The notes below the pieces were generated by a model, which saw nothing but the letters and a program-made list of their open reading frames with translations, was not told the origin of the DNA and did not search any database. 64,000 bases of DNA, from contig WPIO01000041.1 in NCBI GenBank assembly GCA_009760855.2, positions 1,936,001 to 2,000,000 on the forward strand. Reading direction: 5' to 3'. Position numbers and translations under genes: made by a program. Every line of letters starts with the position of its first letter. Position 1 is the stretch's first letter. This document shows, piece after piece, positions 22,801-32,196 of the stretch. The stretch is from Cristatella mucedo. Lineage: Eukaryota > Bryozoa > Phylactolaemata > Cristatellidae.

Positions 22801-25262
22801 TGTCTTTCGAAAGGTGCTCCAAACGCATATTTGATTGTCGGACAAATTTAATAAGTATTTTCTTGACATTCCCCTTACTTCCTTAAGCTTATTGGTGATA
22901 AGACCAACCTAGCAGTTATCTGCAAACCTAGTGCCACACAAAAGTTGGAAGGCCTCACCCGTAAGCTAGTTTCGTCTAGCACCACCCCCTCCCCCTGACG
23001 TCTGACTACAATCTGGGTACCCTATTCAAAAACCATTTACCAATAAAGGAGCACATTTCCTCTACTGTCTCTTCGGCCTACTTTCAACTTAACTTCATCA
23101 AAATCAGGGCCAGCTTAGACCTGAGTCGGACTGTCAAACTAGTTCACACGTTTGTGACAGCCCATCTAGATTACTACAATTCTCTTTATTCAGAACTCCT
23201 GTCGTAGGCCCTTAATCGTCTGAAACTGCTGCAAATCTCAGAGGCTCATCTGGTATGCCGTCAGCTGCATTACTGCCACATCACACTACTTCTATTTATG
23301 TAAAGTGCCTAGAAAGTGCTAAAGTTCTCTGGGTGCTCTATACAATTATTTTATTATAATTATTATTATTATATCTGAGCTTTGCTGGCTCCCTATGAAG
23401 CATCCAACCGATTTCAAGATCCTCAATATGGCTTACAAGTCCCTTTTGTAATTAACTGCGTGCTGGTCTAGCGGCTTGTGCAATCAGGCACTTACAGTTG
23501 GTGCACATATCTGTAGCTAGGCTCGTATCTCGTGAGCATTGCAGTTGTCATATCACACCAACTTCTCGCTGACCAGTATATCGACTTCAAGGTTCTGTCA
23601 CTTACTGTTAGGTTCCTTCTTTCTCTGGCTCCAGCCTACCTATTAGAACTACTCCACCACCTAGTCCACTGCATCATACAAATCCACTGTCCTGACTCAA
23701 CTCGTTATCTGTCCCACGTACGAACCTCAAATCCTTTGGAGATCGTGCCTGTACTTTAAATGCTCCCAAAGCCTGGAACTCACTCCCGACTGACATTACG
23801 ACATTCCCTAACATGACGAGGTTTAAAAAAAGCGTAAAACATGCTTGTCTGTTACAGTATTTAACGGGTCCTTGTGATTTGTCGTTTGTATGCTTGTGCA
23901 TGCTGACAATGTGCCTGCCGCTACTAACCATATCTATATGTTGACCCTGTGCATTTCTAAAAAAAATTTATGCTTGATGGCATTGCAAGTGTTACCACTA
24001 ATAATTTGGTAATTTTGCAGCATCTATGCAGTGTCTAGACAGAGATTCAGTTCTCGGATGGCGCTATACAAATATGTTACTGTTGTTTTATTGCTATTTA
24101 CTTCACTCTGCTTGCTCCAGCCTGCCTATTTGATCTCACTGCTCCTCCAGTATGCTCTTGCGCCACCTGCCACGCAGCATCTAGTTATCCTGCCGTGCTA
24201 TGCACTAGATTGAATGTTGTGGGTCGAACCTTCCTATGGTATGCTCCCAAAGTCTGGAATGCACTTCCGGCTACGATCACGAGCTCCAATCAACTTGCAT
24301 CATTGAAGTCTCATCCAAAGACAGTTCTATCGATTTCAGTGAGCTATCCCTTTGCCCTAGTGAACTCGTCTTCTTTTTTTAGGTGTGCTTTATACCTTCG
24401 GCTATTACTTCTGTACTTACTTACGTGTGCAAAATCCAGTTACAGGCCATAGGTCCTACTAATCCGTGGCCCCTTGTGTCTTCTTGTGCCCTATACCATG
24501 CTGGCCTAAGCATGATGCTTGCTTGCTTTAGAACGGAGTCGTGGCATCTTACACTGCATATCATTAACCTTGGTTCTTGAATCTCTTGCAGGTAATTGTA
24601 AAGTGCGTGACTTAAAATTTAGTTTCGTTGGGCGTTATGCAACCGAACTATTTTTATTTTTATTAGTATTGGGATAATGGTTATTATCTTGCATGCAGCC
24701 TGACTAGATTTTGATATCATGGCCTGAATAGATTGCTATTGTTAGAACTCCATGTCTTCTTGCAGCTTGAGCAGATGCTTTGCAGGCTGCTATCTAGTTC
24801 TGTGTATCAACATCATGCTGGTTACCTGTTACGAAACATGCATATAGCTCAGGGCACGTTCATCGTGTAGCCTCCCACATAAGTCGTCACCGTTCAACAT
24901 ATTGGGCATCATTTGATTGCATGTCGAATTGGTGGCTATCAGCGAGTATCTGTAGCTTTTGTCTGCATGCTGCAAGCATCTGCTGACCGTGGCCTGTTTT
25001 CTGTTCCGTCGTACAGTTAGAGACCTCGGCCGTGACGATCCATGCTAATTTCAAGGCGGTCGAGGACTATCAGACGCACCACAGGCTGAGGGAGGCCTCT
25101 GGCCGTTCGTTTGCTGAGGACATTAACGAGCGCGTTTTAATCTGGTCTGCAGTTCAGCTGGTGTTAGTCGTAGCCGTCAGTGTGGGCCAGGTGCTCACCC
25201 TTCGAAGCTTCTTCACTGATAAGAAAACAAGCAAATCGTCTCGGCTGGGCTTGTCTACCTGA
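16702..25262 (+). CDS. TMED7: p24 family cargo receptor, TMED3/TMED7 type, complete (3 exons)
   Basis: Exons 16702-16866, 20289-20537 and 25017-25262 join in phase 0 and give a 219-residue protein, the usual p24 length. p24 proteins cycle between ER and Golgi in COPI/COPII vesicles and act as cargo receptors and coat adaptors. The layout is a signal peptide (about 1-22), a GOLD domain beginning [18 protein letters not shown], a coiled-coil stem with [14 protein letters not shown], one membrane helix (about 178-200) and a short tail with FF and Lys residues. The two GOLD cysteines (about 36 and 100, in KFCVYED and [10 protein letters not shown]) form the family disulfide. [20 protein letters not shown] matches TMED3/7 closely, but TMED3 and TMED7 cannot be separated here. 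The introns (about 3.4 and 4.5 kb) are full of LINE fragments. Confidence 0.93.
17432..17715 (-). mobile_element. LINE-A 3' end fragment
   Basis: Tail in reverse (AATAATAATGCATTTACCAT and AGGCACTTTAAATTTGCTG) continuing through AGTCAGCATGCAAATATTG to CGCTAAATGCTGTGATAAAT. Confidence 0.75.
17917..18276. mobile_element. Two LINE-B 3' ends in inverted arrangement
   Basis: 17917-18018 is the last 100 bases of LINE-B on the minus strand. It is joined directly at 18019 to a plus-strand 3' segment that ends in AGACGAAGATACATTACATT. Both cover the same terminal part of the element, so this is not a simple 5' inversion. Confidence 0.75.
18436..19445 (-). mobile_element. LINE-A, best-preserved RT C-terminal copy
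   Basis: The minus strand is open for 256 codons from about 19500 to 18730. It contains [58 protein letters not shown] and [11 protein letters not shown]. This is the region after the YADD motif in L2/CR1-type elements. A frameshift near the end moves the last part ([20 protein letters not shown]) into another frame. A second tail start lies at about 19470-19550. It sits in intron 1 of the TMED gene. Confidence 0.88.
19840..19935 (-). mobile_element. LINE-A 3' tail fragment
   Basis: ACTCGATAAAGCGCCCTCTG, then AATCTTTTTCTATGCACATTACGTTTGCTGC, in TMED intron 1. Confidence 0.65.
20289..20537 (+). CDS. TMED7: TMED3/7-like exon 2 (GOLD domain core)
   Basis: The acceptor is tttttgactcag and the donor is CAG|GTGAGT. 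Its 83 codons hold most of the GOLD beta-sandwich, including [25 protein letters not shown] and the second cysteine in YEFCFSNEF. Confidence 0.93.
20615..20775 (+). mobile_element. SINE-A copy, partial head
   Basis: It contains CTTGCAGTGGGAGATCCTAT, AAGAAGTCGTGATCGCCACT and AATGAGGCTGTTGAATCATC. It starts about 80 bases after TMED exon 2. Confidence 0.7.
21138..21275 (-). mobile_element. LINE-A 3' tail fragment
   Basis: AATAATAATAATGCACTTGA, then AAAGCGCCCTCAGAGAACTT and TGGGCGCTTTACATTTGC, in TMED intron 2. Confidence 0.75.
21555..21950 (+). mobile_element. LINE-A internal fragment
   Basis: The reading frame [20 protein letters not shown], then [20 protein letters not shown], is the segment after the YADD box of LINE-A, decayed thereafter. 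Confidence 0.75.
22860..24090 (+). mobile_element. LINE-A remnants, decayed and probably two overlapping copies
   Basis: Pieces of the C-terminal region recur out of frame: KLIGDKTNL-like at 22885, [14 protein letters not shown]-like at 23165, and [11 protein letters not shown] at 23640. Two tails occur (about 23300-23370 and 23880-24080). All of it lies in TMED intron 2. Confidence 0.7.
24100..24670 (+). mobile_element. Third L2/CR1-like LINE 3' end
   Basis: [20 protein letters not shown] followed by [10 protein letters not shown] is the L2/CR1 C-terminal signature but is diverged from LINE-A and LINE-B. It ends GTAAAGTGCGTGACTTAAAA, then TTCGTTGGGCGTTATGCAAC and TTTTATT repeats. Confidence 0.6.
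25017..25262 (+). CDS. TMED7: TMED3/7-like exon 3 (stem, membrane helix, tail)
   Basis: The acceptor is tctgttccgtcgtacag. It encodes the coiled-coil stem, the membrane helix ([18 protein letters not shown]) and the cytosolic tail [18 protein letters not shown], ending at TGA 25260. The diphenylalanine is the usual COPII-sorting feature of p24 tails. The lysines are not at the -3/-4 positions of a classic KKXX signal. Confidence 0.93.
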   Translation, partial: LETSAVTIHANFKAVEDYQTHHRLREASGRSFAEDINERVLIWSAVQLVLVVAVSVGQVLTLRSFFTDKKTSKSSRLGLST

Positions 25263-25424
25263 CAGCCTGCATGCTATATAAGTGGTTTGTTGCAAGGTGC
25301 ATAACTTTTCCATATGTATGTAAATGTGATATTGCCATATAACACGTATGTTGTTATCACTTGTTTTAAGATTTGTCATGTGCGGTTCACCTTCGTCATC
25401 CGTAACTGCTTTCCCTCAAGAAGA

Positions 25425-25430
25425 AATAAA
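25425..25430 (+). terminator. Candidate poly(A) signal of the TMED gene
   Basis: AATAAA lies about 165 bases after the TMED stop codon and just upstream of a LINE-B copy in the opposite orientation. Confidence 0.6.
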
Positions 25431-25473
25431 ACTGCCAGCCTGCCGGTGTGAGCATCACAGCCCCGGCTAATGT

Positions 25474-26935
25474 AATGTAATGTATCTCCGTCAGTAACTC
25501 CACAAAGTCATAAGGACCATGTGGGTGTTACGCAGGAGAGTTTTGTATAGCGCACTCGCAGCCTAAGCGGCTTTCGGTACGACTTCGTCTCACGCAACAA
25601 AGAGAAAGTGGGAAGCATAGCAGAGTCAGGAGAGCAGTTGAGGTAGTGAGTAGCATAGAAGTAGCAGTTCAGGACCGCTGAAAAAGATGTGCCATAGTCG
25701 GCAGTTGGAGAGTAGTTGTCGTTGCGTAAGAATTGTGGAAGCGAGTTCCACAGTCTAGGACCTGCAGAGCTAAAGCTTCTGTCGCCAACTGTCTTTAAGC
25801 AGAGGAATGGGACAGCTAATTTATTGTCCACACAGGACCTGAGGGCGCGAACAGGCTGAAACTAATGAAGCAGTTCAGCTAGGTACGAAGGAGCTAAGCC
25901 GTGGTGGGCCTTGTGGGTCAGCTTAAGAATTTTGCTTTGTATCCTTTGCTCAACCGGTAACCATCCCAGCTCTTTCAGCAGAGGTGACACGTGCTCAAAC
26001 TGCTGGGACTTGAAGACCAGCCTTGCAGCCATATTCATAGTCAGCTGTAGTGGCATAATAGCTTTCTTTGGCAGCCCAGCCAAAAGTGAATTACAATAAT
26101 CAAGCCGAGACAGAACTAAAGAGCTAGTTAAATTTTTTACATGCCACTGTGGGAGATGGCTTCTAATCTTGGATAGGGATCGGATGTGATGGCTAGCTGT
26201 AGAGGCAGTCTTCTGAATGAAGCTTTTGAAATTGAGGCAGCTGTCGAACACGACACCTAGATTACGAGTACGTGGTGAAGGTCGCACAATAGCATCACCT
26301 ATTAGAACAGCAAAGCCTTTTCATCCAGCCACACGCTTAGGGTGTCCTATGAGCAGCAGTTCGGTTTTATCATCATTTAACTTCAGGAAGTTTTCCGACA
26401 TCCCGGATCGAATATCGGCAAGGCAAGCATTCAGTTTCTCAGTTGCTGCAGCAGATTCCGACGGTTTACATGACAGATACAACTGAGTATCGTCAGCATA
26501 GAAGTGATGTCCTATTCCATGGGCCTTAATCACTTTTCCCAGAGGTTGTGTATAAATGGAGAACAGCAAGGGACCGAGTACAGACCCTTGAGGGACTCCA
26601 CAGGTGACACTTCTCATGTCTGAGACCTGAACCCCACACGACATGGATTGAACACGATCAGACAAGTATGATTTAAACCCCGCCAGTGCTTCGTCTGCCA
26701 GACCGATCGTTGTTCTCAATCGTTCAAGCAGAACTTCGTGATCAATGGTGTCGAAGGCAGCAGACAGATCTAGCAGAGCTAGGGCAGTGACATTCCCGTC
26801 GTCGTTGCCACGTAGAATGTCATTGTTAACACGGAGGAGAGCAGTTTCAGTAGAGTGCTGCCTCTTGAACCCTGATTGAAATGTTTCTGACATTCCATTA
26901 TTTTCAATGTGTTCAACTAGCTGCTAATGACCCCT
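25474..26935 (-). mobile_element. LINE-B, 5'-truncated copy with RT
   Basis: On the minus strand the reverse transcriptase is open from about 26893 to 26321 (SETFQSGFKRQHSTETALLR, LLDLSAAFDTIDHE, GVPQGSVLGPL, FYADDTQLY). The C-terminal region continues in other frames to 25508. It ends with the ACTCCACAAAGTCATAAGG-containing 3' terminus and a TACATTACATT tail at 25474. It is truncated at 26935. Confidence 0.9.
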
Positions 26936-27914
26936 GTAAGGGCACGCGTAACGCCACTCACACACTCGACTGCATTAGACTTTGCGATTGCTTCTTTGAC
27001 ATATATGGGCATAGTGCCTTATCGCCAGTGTTCTCGCATACTTCTGCCCATTCCTGGTAAGTTGTGCAAAGCTATTAGCTTAAAACTACGTCTGTCGTAC
27101 CTGTAATTCGTGTGGCATTAGCCGGAAAACATTTAACTAGGGATGTGAATATAGAGAAACCATGGAACACACACAAAAAACCTAGATCAGAGCAGAGATT
27201 GCTCTTGAACCTTGCTTACGTCTGCGAAGTGATATATGGGTGGAGACCCTTACTTACAACCATCACAAGACGAAGGTCAGCTGATCAGCTATTCTCGCTG
27301 GGGAAGGACACCTAATCCACTCTCTTACGAATCAAGCCGGCTCGTAATGTTAGCATTCGGGTCGCACCTCGGCGAAGCAGCCCTCACAAGATCGGTGCAT
27401 TGAATGTTGTTGAACCCTCGTTCCAATAGTGATAGGTAGATCGTAAACAAAAAAGGTAGAACACTGGAGAGAGTTAAGGCGATCCTGAGCCAAGTGTGTG
27501 ACCGACGTCGAGGCGACCGCTCGAGAAGCATGGCTTTGGGCCACAGACAGTCACAATTTCTCTGACTCGTGTACATAGAAAGTTACGGCGCTGAAATGCC
27601 TTGGATGTGCGATTAAATAGTTAGAGGTAGGGTGCACAATGTCATCAAGCTCGGCTTGAGGTGACATGCACAGTGTCAGCATGTAAAATATAGTTACCAA
27701 TGTATAATCCTTACTATTATGACTGGTTTTTCTACGCCTCGCACTGGCATCGTGCGAAAATAAAGTCTGGCTGCTTTAGCGACACACACACGGCTATGAA
27801 GAGTATAGAAGGTCGTATTTCCTTGGGAGTTATCCGCCATAGGCTGGTCTAGCTCATTCGTTAGCTAATCAGCGCTAGGTCTCTGCTTGCTCATGCAATT
27901 GGAAAGCTGCAGCT
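26936..27914. other. No gene recognised
   Basis: Short ORFs only. A piece resembling the LINE-A 3' region (GAGGTGACATGCACAGTGTC) is visible near 27655. Confidence 0.4.
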
Positions 27915-27919
27915 GGTTT

Positions 27920-28198
27920 TGTAGTTTGACTGTATGCCGGCTCCTCTAATGAGCCTGTGATGTGGCATGGACACAGGCCGGTAACCGCTGGTGGCCAGAT
28001 GGTGGATTCACCATCAGGGTCGGCCGCTGCACAGTTGTGGTCCTCGATGAATCATCGGGGTCAACCAGAGGAGTGGAGGAGGAGAGACTCGAGTGTGAGA
28101 AGGGGGCGAAGGCAGTCGTGCGTCTTGCTGCTCCGTGCCGCCGTGTGCAATAAACCGTTGGCGTTGTTCTGGGCCAGCGTTCCGTATGCCGAACCACA
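27920..28198 (+). repeat. 5' LTR
   Basis: It begins TGTAGTTTGACTGTATGCCG and ends GAACCACA, with AATAAA at 28150-28155. It differs from the 3' LTR by a few substitutions and small indels, for example GTATGCC against GTTTCC near the end. Confidence 0.92.
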
Positions 28199-28249
28199 AG
28201 CTATTTCGTGGGATGGAGCCGATGACGCCCTTGCGCAGCGTCCCTAGGC

Positions 28250-28510
28250 TTCGACGGCTTCGGAGACTTCATTGGCTGGCTGCTGAACTTCGAGAGGGAG
28301 ATCGATAAAAGTGGCTACGAACAGAGTGAGTGCCACTTGTTTTTGCTCCTTGCGATGCAAGGCGGGGCCTTCACGTTTGCCTCGGGGCTACCGCAGGAAG
28401 TTCAGGATGACTATGCCAAGCTTCGTGAGGCCCTAGTGAGGGCATTCACCTCGCCGGCCGGTAGAGCACGATTGCTGCACGCTAATCGGGTAAAGGCTGG
28501 TCGGACTTAA
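28250..28510 (+). pseudogene. gag-like capsid remnant in the LTR element
   Basis: Eighty-six codons beginning FDGFGDFIGWLLNFEREIDK continue with a helix-rich segment ending at TAA 28508. The pattern (FxGxGDFxxWLxxFE.. LLLAMQGGA..LPxEVxDDYAKLREAL) is that of Ty3/Gypsy-type Gag capsid domains. The likely start ATG at 28213 is in another frame, so the gene is frameshifted. After the TAA the same frame stays open for another 1.1 kb through the minisatellite. Confidence 0.7.
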
Positions 28511-28744
28511 AGGGCCGACAGGAGCGACCGGAAGCGGCAGCAGCGATCACCGACTGTGTGCCATGCAACAGAGGCTTGTCAGGCTGCCACCCCGTGGTGG
28601 CAGGCAACGGCTATCAAAGCGGTGACGGTTGGTCAGGCTGCGATGGTGTTCCACGAAGCAACGGCGTTGTGCGAGGCAACGGTCAGCGGTGTGGCTGAGG
28701 CGACGGAGAGTGAGACGGTGCACGGAGAGGCAGCGGTGTCCGCG

Positions 28745-29235
28745 TGGAAGGCGGCGACGTCTGTGTGGAAGGCGGCGGCGTCCGCGTGGAAGGCGGCGGC
28801 GTCTGCGACAGAGTCGGTGGCGTCTGCGACAGAGTCGGCGGCGTCCGCGACAGAGTCGGAGGCGGCTTCCACGACAGAGTCGGCGGCGTCCGCGACAGAG
28901 TCGGCGGCGGCGTCCGCGGCAGAGTCGGCGGCGGCGTCCGCGGCAGAGTCGGCGGCGGCGTCCGCGACAGAGTCGGCGGCATCCGCGACAGAGTCGGCGG
29001 CGTCCGTGACAGAGTCGGCGGCGTCCACGTGGAAGGTGGTGGCACCCGCGAGGAAGGTGGCGGCGTCCGCGACAGAATCGGCGTCCGCGTGGAAGGCGGT
29101 GGCGTCCGCAACAGAGTCGGCGGCGGCGTCCGCGTGGGAGGCGGCGGCGTCCACGAGGAAGGCGGCGGCGCCCGCGACAGAGTCGGCGGCGTCCGCGATA
29201 GAGTCGGTGGCTGCGTCCGCAGCAGATTTGGCGGC
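28745..29235 (+). repeat. 21-bp minisatellite inside the LTR element
   Basis: Imperfect tandem copies of a GC-rich 21-bp unit (GCGACAGAGTCGGCGGCGTC plus C), with some GTGGAAGGC variants. The unit length is a multiple of three and free of stops in most frames. That explains the long ORFs on both strands (Ala/Thr/Glu/Ser-rich, Arg-rich and others). Confidence 0.9.
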
Positions 29236-29334
29236 TTCCTCCAGAGAGGTAGTGGCCGGCGATGCAGCACAAGCCATGAAGGTGACGCTGGCCTGCGACC
29301 AGCCGGTGGGCTGTGACGCGGCACAGGCAGGAGA

Positions 29335-29480
29335 GTGTGTGCAGACTCTTCGGTCTGCACAGGCCGGAGAGACTGTGCAGGACGGAGAGGCTGTCCAGCA
29401 GGGAGAATTTGTGCAGGCCGCAGAGACTGTGCAGGCCGGAGAGACTGCTCAGGTTGGAGAGGGTACGCAGGACGGAGAAG
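29335..29480 (+). repeat. Second tandem repeat, about 18-bp unit, in the LTR element
   Basis: Degenerate repeats of GGAGAGACTGTGCAGGCC follow the 21-bp array within the same internal region. In the gag frame they read as Ala/Gly/Glu/Val/Gln repeats. Confidence 0.7.
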
Positions 29481-29838
29481 CAGCTGCGTATATCGGAGAC
29501 GCTGCGGAAGAATCGGCAGAGGCGGATGGAGCGACGGCGGTTGGTGTCCGGAAAACAGTGGCCGTGGACGTCAGCTCGATGACGATGGTCGGCGGCTCAC
29601 ATTGCCGGCTGGTCGCAAAAGGCCGTGCACCAGCTCGCCTCTTGCGATCAGCCGTCAGGTAGCCTGTGGGGTCAGCTATTGATGTTAGCTGCCATGTCGA
29701 GGATGTGTATGGTCTAGTTTGCATCGTTCATAGATAGGCTCGTTCATTGCTGCTTAGATAGGCTCGTTCATGCTGCCCTGTACGTTGCAGCTACGTGTGT
29801 TGGTGCTGCAAACTTGTGACCTTAAGGTCAAGGGGGCG

Positions 29839-30113
29839 TGTAGTTTGACTATATGCCGGCTCCTCTAATGAGCCTGTGATGTGGCATGGACACAGGCCGG
29901 TAACCGCTGGTGGCCAGATGGTGGATTCACCATCAGGGTCGGCCGCTGCACAGTTGTGGTCCTCGATGAATCATCGGGGTCAACCAGAGGAGTGGAGGAG
30001 GAGAGACTCGAGTGTGAGAAGGGGGCGAAGGCAGTCGTGCGTCTTGCTGCTCCGTGCCTTGTACAATAAACCGTTGGCGTTGTTCTGGGCCAGCGTTCCG
30101 TTTCCGAACCACA
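29839..30113 (+). repeat. 3' LTR
   Basis: It is a near-identical copy of the 5' LTR, preceded by the polypurine tract and followed by the GGTTT target duplication. Confidence 0.92.
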
Positions 30114-30159
30114 GGTTTGAGCGTTCTTAAGCTGCGATTACACGGCAGACTTTCCTTCT

Positions 30160-30482
30160 TGTCGTTTGGTTCGCACAGCAGAGCCAGCCGATGAACAACG
30201 CCAACAGTTTATTATGCGACGTACGGAGCCGAGGGTCGCACGACTCCCTTCTCCCACTCGACTCTCCTCGACTGGCCCTGTGCCCTGGCCGACCCCAATG
30301 ATTCATCCGAGGACCACAGTTGTGCACAGGCCGACCCTGGTGGTAAATCCGCCATCTGTTCACCAACTAGGTTACCGGCCTGTGTCCATGCCACATCAGA
30401 GGCGGACAACAGCTGTGCACCGGCCCCTCTCGGCGATGCTCCTAACAGCTGTTCACCAGCGGTTTTAGCAGAGTATGAGTAT
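30160..30482 (-). mobile_element. Solo or truncated LTR related to the 28-kb element
   Basis: The reverse complement matches the LTR family: the CATCTGGCCACC-like, CCATGCCACATCAGAGGCGG and TTTATT segments are all present. It begins TGTCGTTTGGTTCGCACAGC and decays near 30480. It lies only 47 bases from the complete element, in the opposite orientation. Confidence 0.75.
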
Positions 30483-30492
30483 AGTATAATTC

Positions 30493-30625
30493 ATTTATAT
30501 AGCGCCCCAAGAGAACTTAATCTCTATTCAGGCGCTTCACATATGCCTCGGGGCTCGAGCCCACGACCTCAGTCAGACCTTGGTCGGGGCGAGCACCTTA
30601 ACCGCTAGACCAAACCAGTACCGGC
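30493..30625 (-). mobile_element. SINE-B copy (LINE-A-like tail)
   Basis: In reverse, its head TGGTCTAGCGGTTAAGGTGC (box A) and GGGCTCGAGCCC (box B) are tRNA-like. Its 3' end AAGCGCCTGAATAGAGATTA, then AGTTCTCTTGGGGCGCTATA, resembles the LINE-A tail. Confidence 0.88.
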
Positions 30626-31625
30626 CTGCATATAACTCAACTACACTTCTGACAGACTTTCCTCCTAGTTACGACATATACGCTACAGATCTAGACCAGC
30701 CCGTGACAGATTTGGTGGCCGAGTTAGTCCAACCCACAGCCCATGCTTTAATCGGGGAGGCTGGTATGAAAGAGGTCCCCGGAAAGACGCCTAGCCAACA
30801 CTGGCAGAAGTTGAGTTAGCCGCTGCAGTCATCATTGTAAAAGAGTATGATAAAAGGAAGACAAGTATTTTTTAAAGATTTTACGGGAAAGGGAGCAGTA
30901 CCAAGTAACGTTCACCGCAACTGGTGTACATTGGTAAGTAATGTTCGCGTCACGAGTTAGTTGAGGAATTTGATTACAGATGCATGGGGTATTCTATTTA
31001 GAAAAGGCTCAAAAATGTGCTACAACCCATAGGCTTCCAACATTCAAGGACTTGCTCTGACCGCCTCAGTATATTCGAGCCTACGAACGTCATCCATTTT
31101 TATTTCGGCAGTAAGGTGTATGAGACAAGCCCCGGAGTTTGATTGGTCGGCTGGACCAACGAGGAGCCAAAAAGTTGACAGATTCTCCTTCTGATGAGTC
31201 TGCAGACTTGGCTCCTCCCCAAATGTTGTTACCTATTATGACGTTTTAGCCCAAATCTGTGGGAAATCAGTCCAAAATCTATGGGAAAGTCTGCCTTGTT
31301 AACGCAGCTTTAGTCTGTCGTATTCTCCAAGGCTTCGCAACAAGACACTGTAGACAAAATATACTGCAATATATTGGCTACAATATATTATGCTGATTGG
31401 TTTGACAATACTAATATATTGTACGGGATTGGTTGGCAATGCCAATGTATTTGACAATATATCGTAATATATTAAGGTATTATTATAAAACCTAATTCGT
31501 CTTGGCCCCGTGAAACCTAATACTTAAAAATACATAAATTGACTTCACATTTGTAAAGATCAAATTAAAGTCATATCCAGACATTTATCCGTAGGAATCT
31601 TTTTTATCCAAACACAATTGTCTAA
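30626..31625. other. No gene recognised; AT-rich toward the right
   Basis: Nothing coding was seen. From about 31350 the AATATATTG-type motifs begin that may belong to the hAT element's left end. Confidence 0.4.
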
Positions 31626-31969
31626 GTGCACAGTCGTGTACCATTATGGTGGTGCCATTTTTTGTCTCAGAGGCCGCCAACTTTGATGTCGAGTTCAAGT
31701 TCTCGTCTTACAGTCCCACTTGACAACAAGACGGTCTGTAAGCTTTACTCTGGCGAGAATCCTGTTGGTTCTGGAAATGCACTTTTGGAACTGTTCGCCA
31801 ACAAAACATTAAGCTCGGCTACACAAATCTGATATCCAACATCAAGCAGAAGCACCCGAATCATCTAGAAATGTTTCACTTGGCAAAACAAGCACGTGGA
31901 AACGGCCAATCCGAAACAGCAAATGTCATCACCGGAACTAGAAATCAGTATCTGTGTGATTTTATTTAA

Positions 31970-32196
31970 TTGATGACACTGCCCCTGATCGCTGTACGAG
32001 TGGGCTGTGACAATCGATGCGGTAAGCAGCCCGGACGTGCTAATAATGGTTGTTTTGACAAGGGAGTCGGGGGGGACTCCGGTGGGCGAGAGGGGCGAGG
32101 AGAGTCGTGCTTCGCTCTGCTCCGTGTGGAGGGAGAATAAACTGGTGGTGTTGCTCGTCGGCTAGCGCTCTGTGCCATTCGCGACGATAATTCAGA
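31970..32196 (+). mobile_element. Diverged LTR fragment inside the hAT remnant
   Basis: Segments resembling the LTR family include GAGGGGCGAGGAGAGTCGTG, GCTCCGTGTGGAGGGAATAAACTG-type sequence and GCTCGTCGGCTAGCGCTCTG. It contains an AATAAA signal. The ends are unclear. It interrupts the transposase remnant between its zinc-finger part and its catalytic part. Confidence 0.5.

Larger units (their letters stand above)
27920..30113 (+). mobile_element. Short LTR retrotransposon with 5-bp TSD (non-autonomous)
   Basis: Two direct repeats (27920-28198 and 29839-30113) are nearly identical and run TGTAGTTTGACT..CCGAACCACA, so they have TG..CA ends. Each carries AATAAA. The element is bounded by a perfect 5-bp duplication GGTTT (27915-27919 and 30114-30118). 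A polypurine tract AAGGGGGCG lies directly before the 3' LTR. The interior is only about 1.6 kb. It holds a gag-like stretch and minisatellites but no protease, reverse transcriptase or integrase, so it depends on a partner, probably Ty3/Gypsy-like judging by the gag. The high LTR identity means the insertion is recent. Confidence 0.92.

Noticed and set aside
27112-27576. Overlapping ORFs at 27.1-27.6 kb
   Set aside because: No domain, splice or composition support, and similar lengths occur on both strands.
28547-29360. Long Arg-rich, Ala/Asp-rich and Pro/Thr-rich ORFs in five frames
   Set aside because: All arise from the stop-free 21-bp tandem unit; only the frame following the gag remnant was kept as a possibility.
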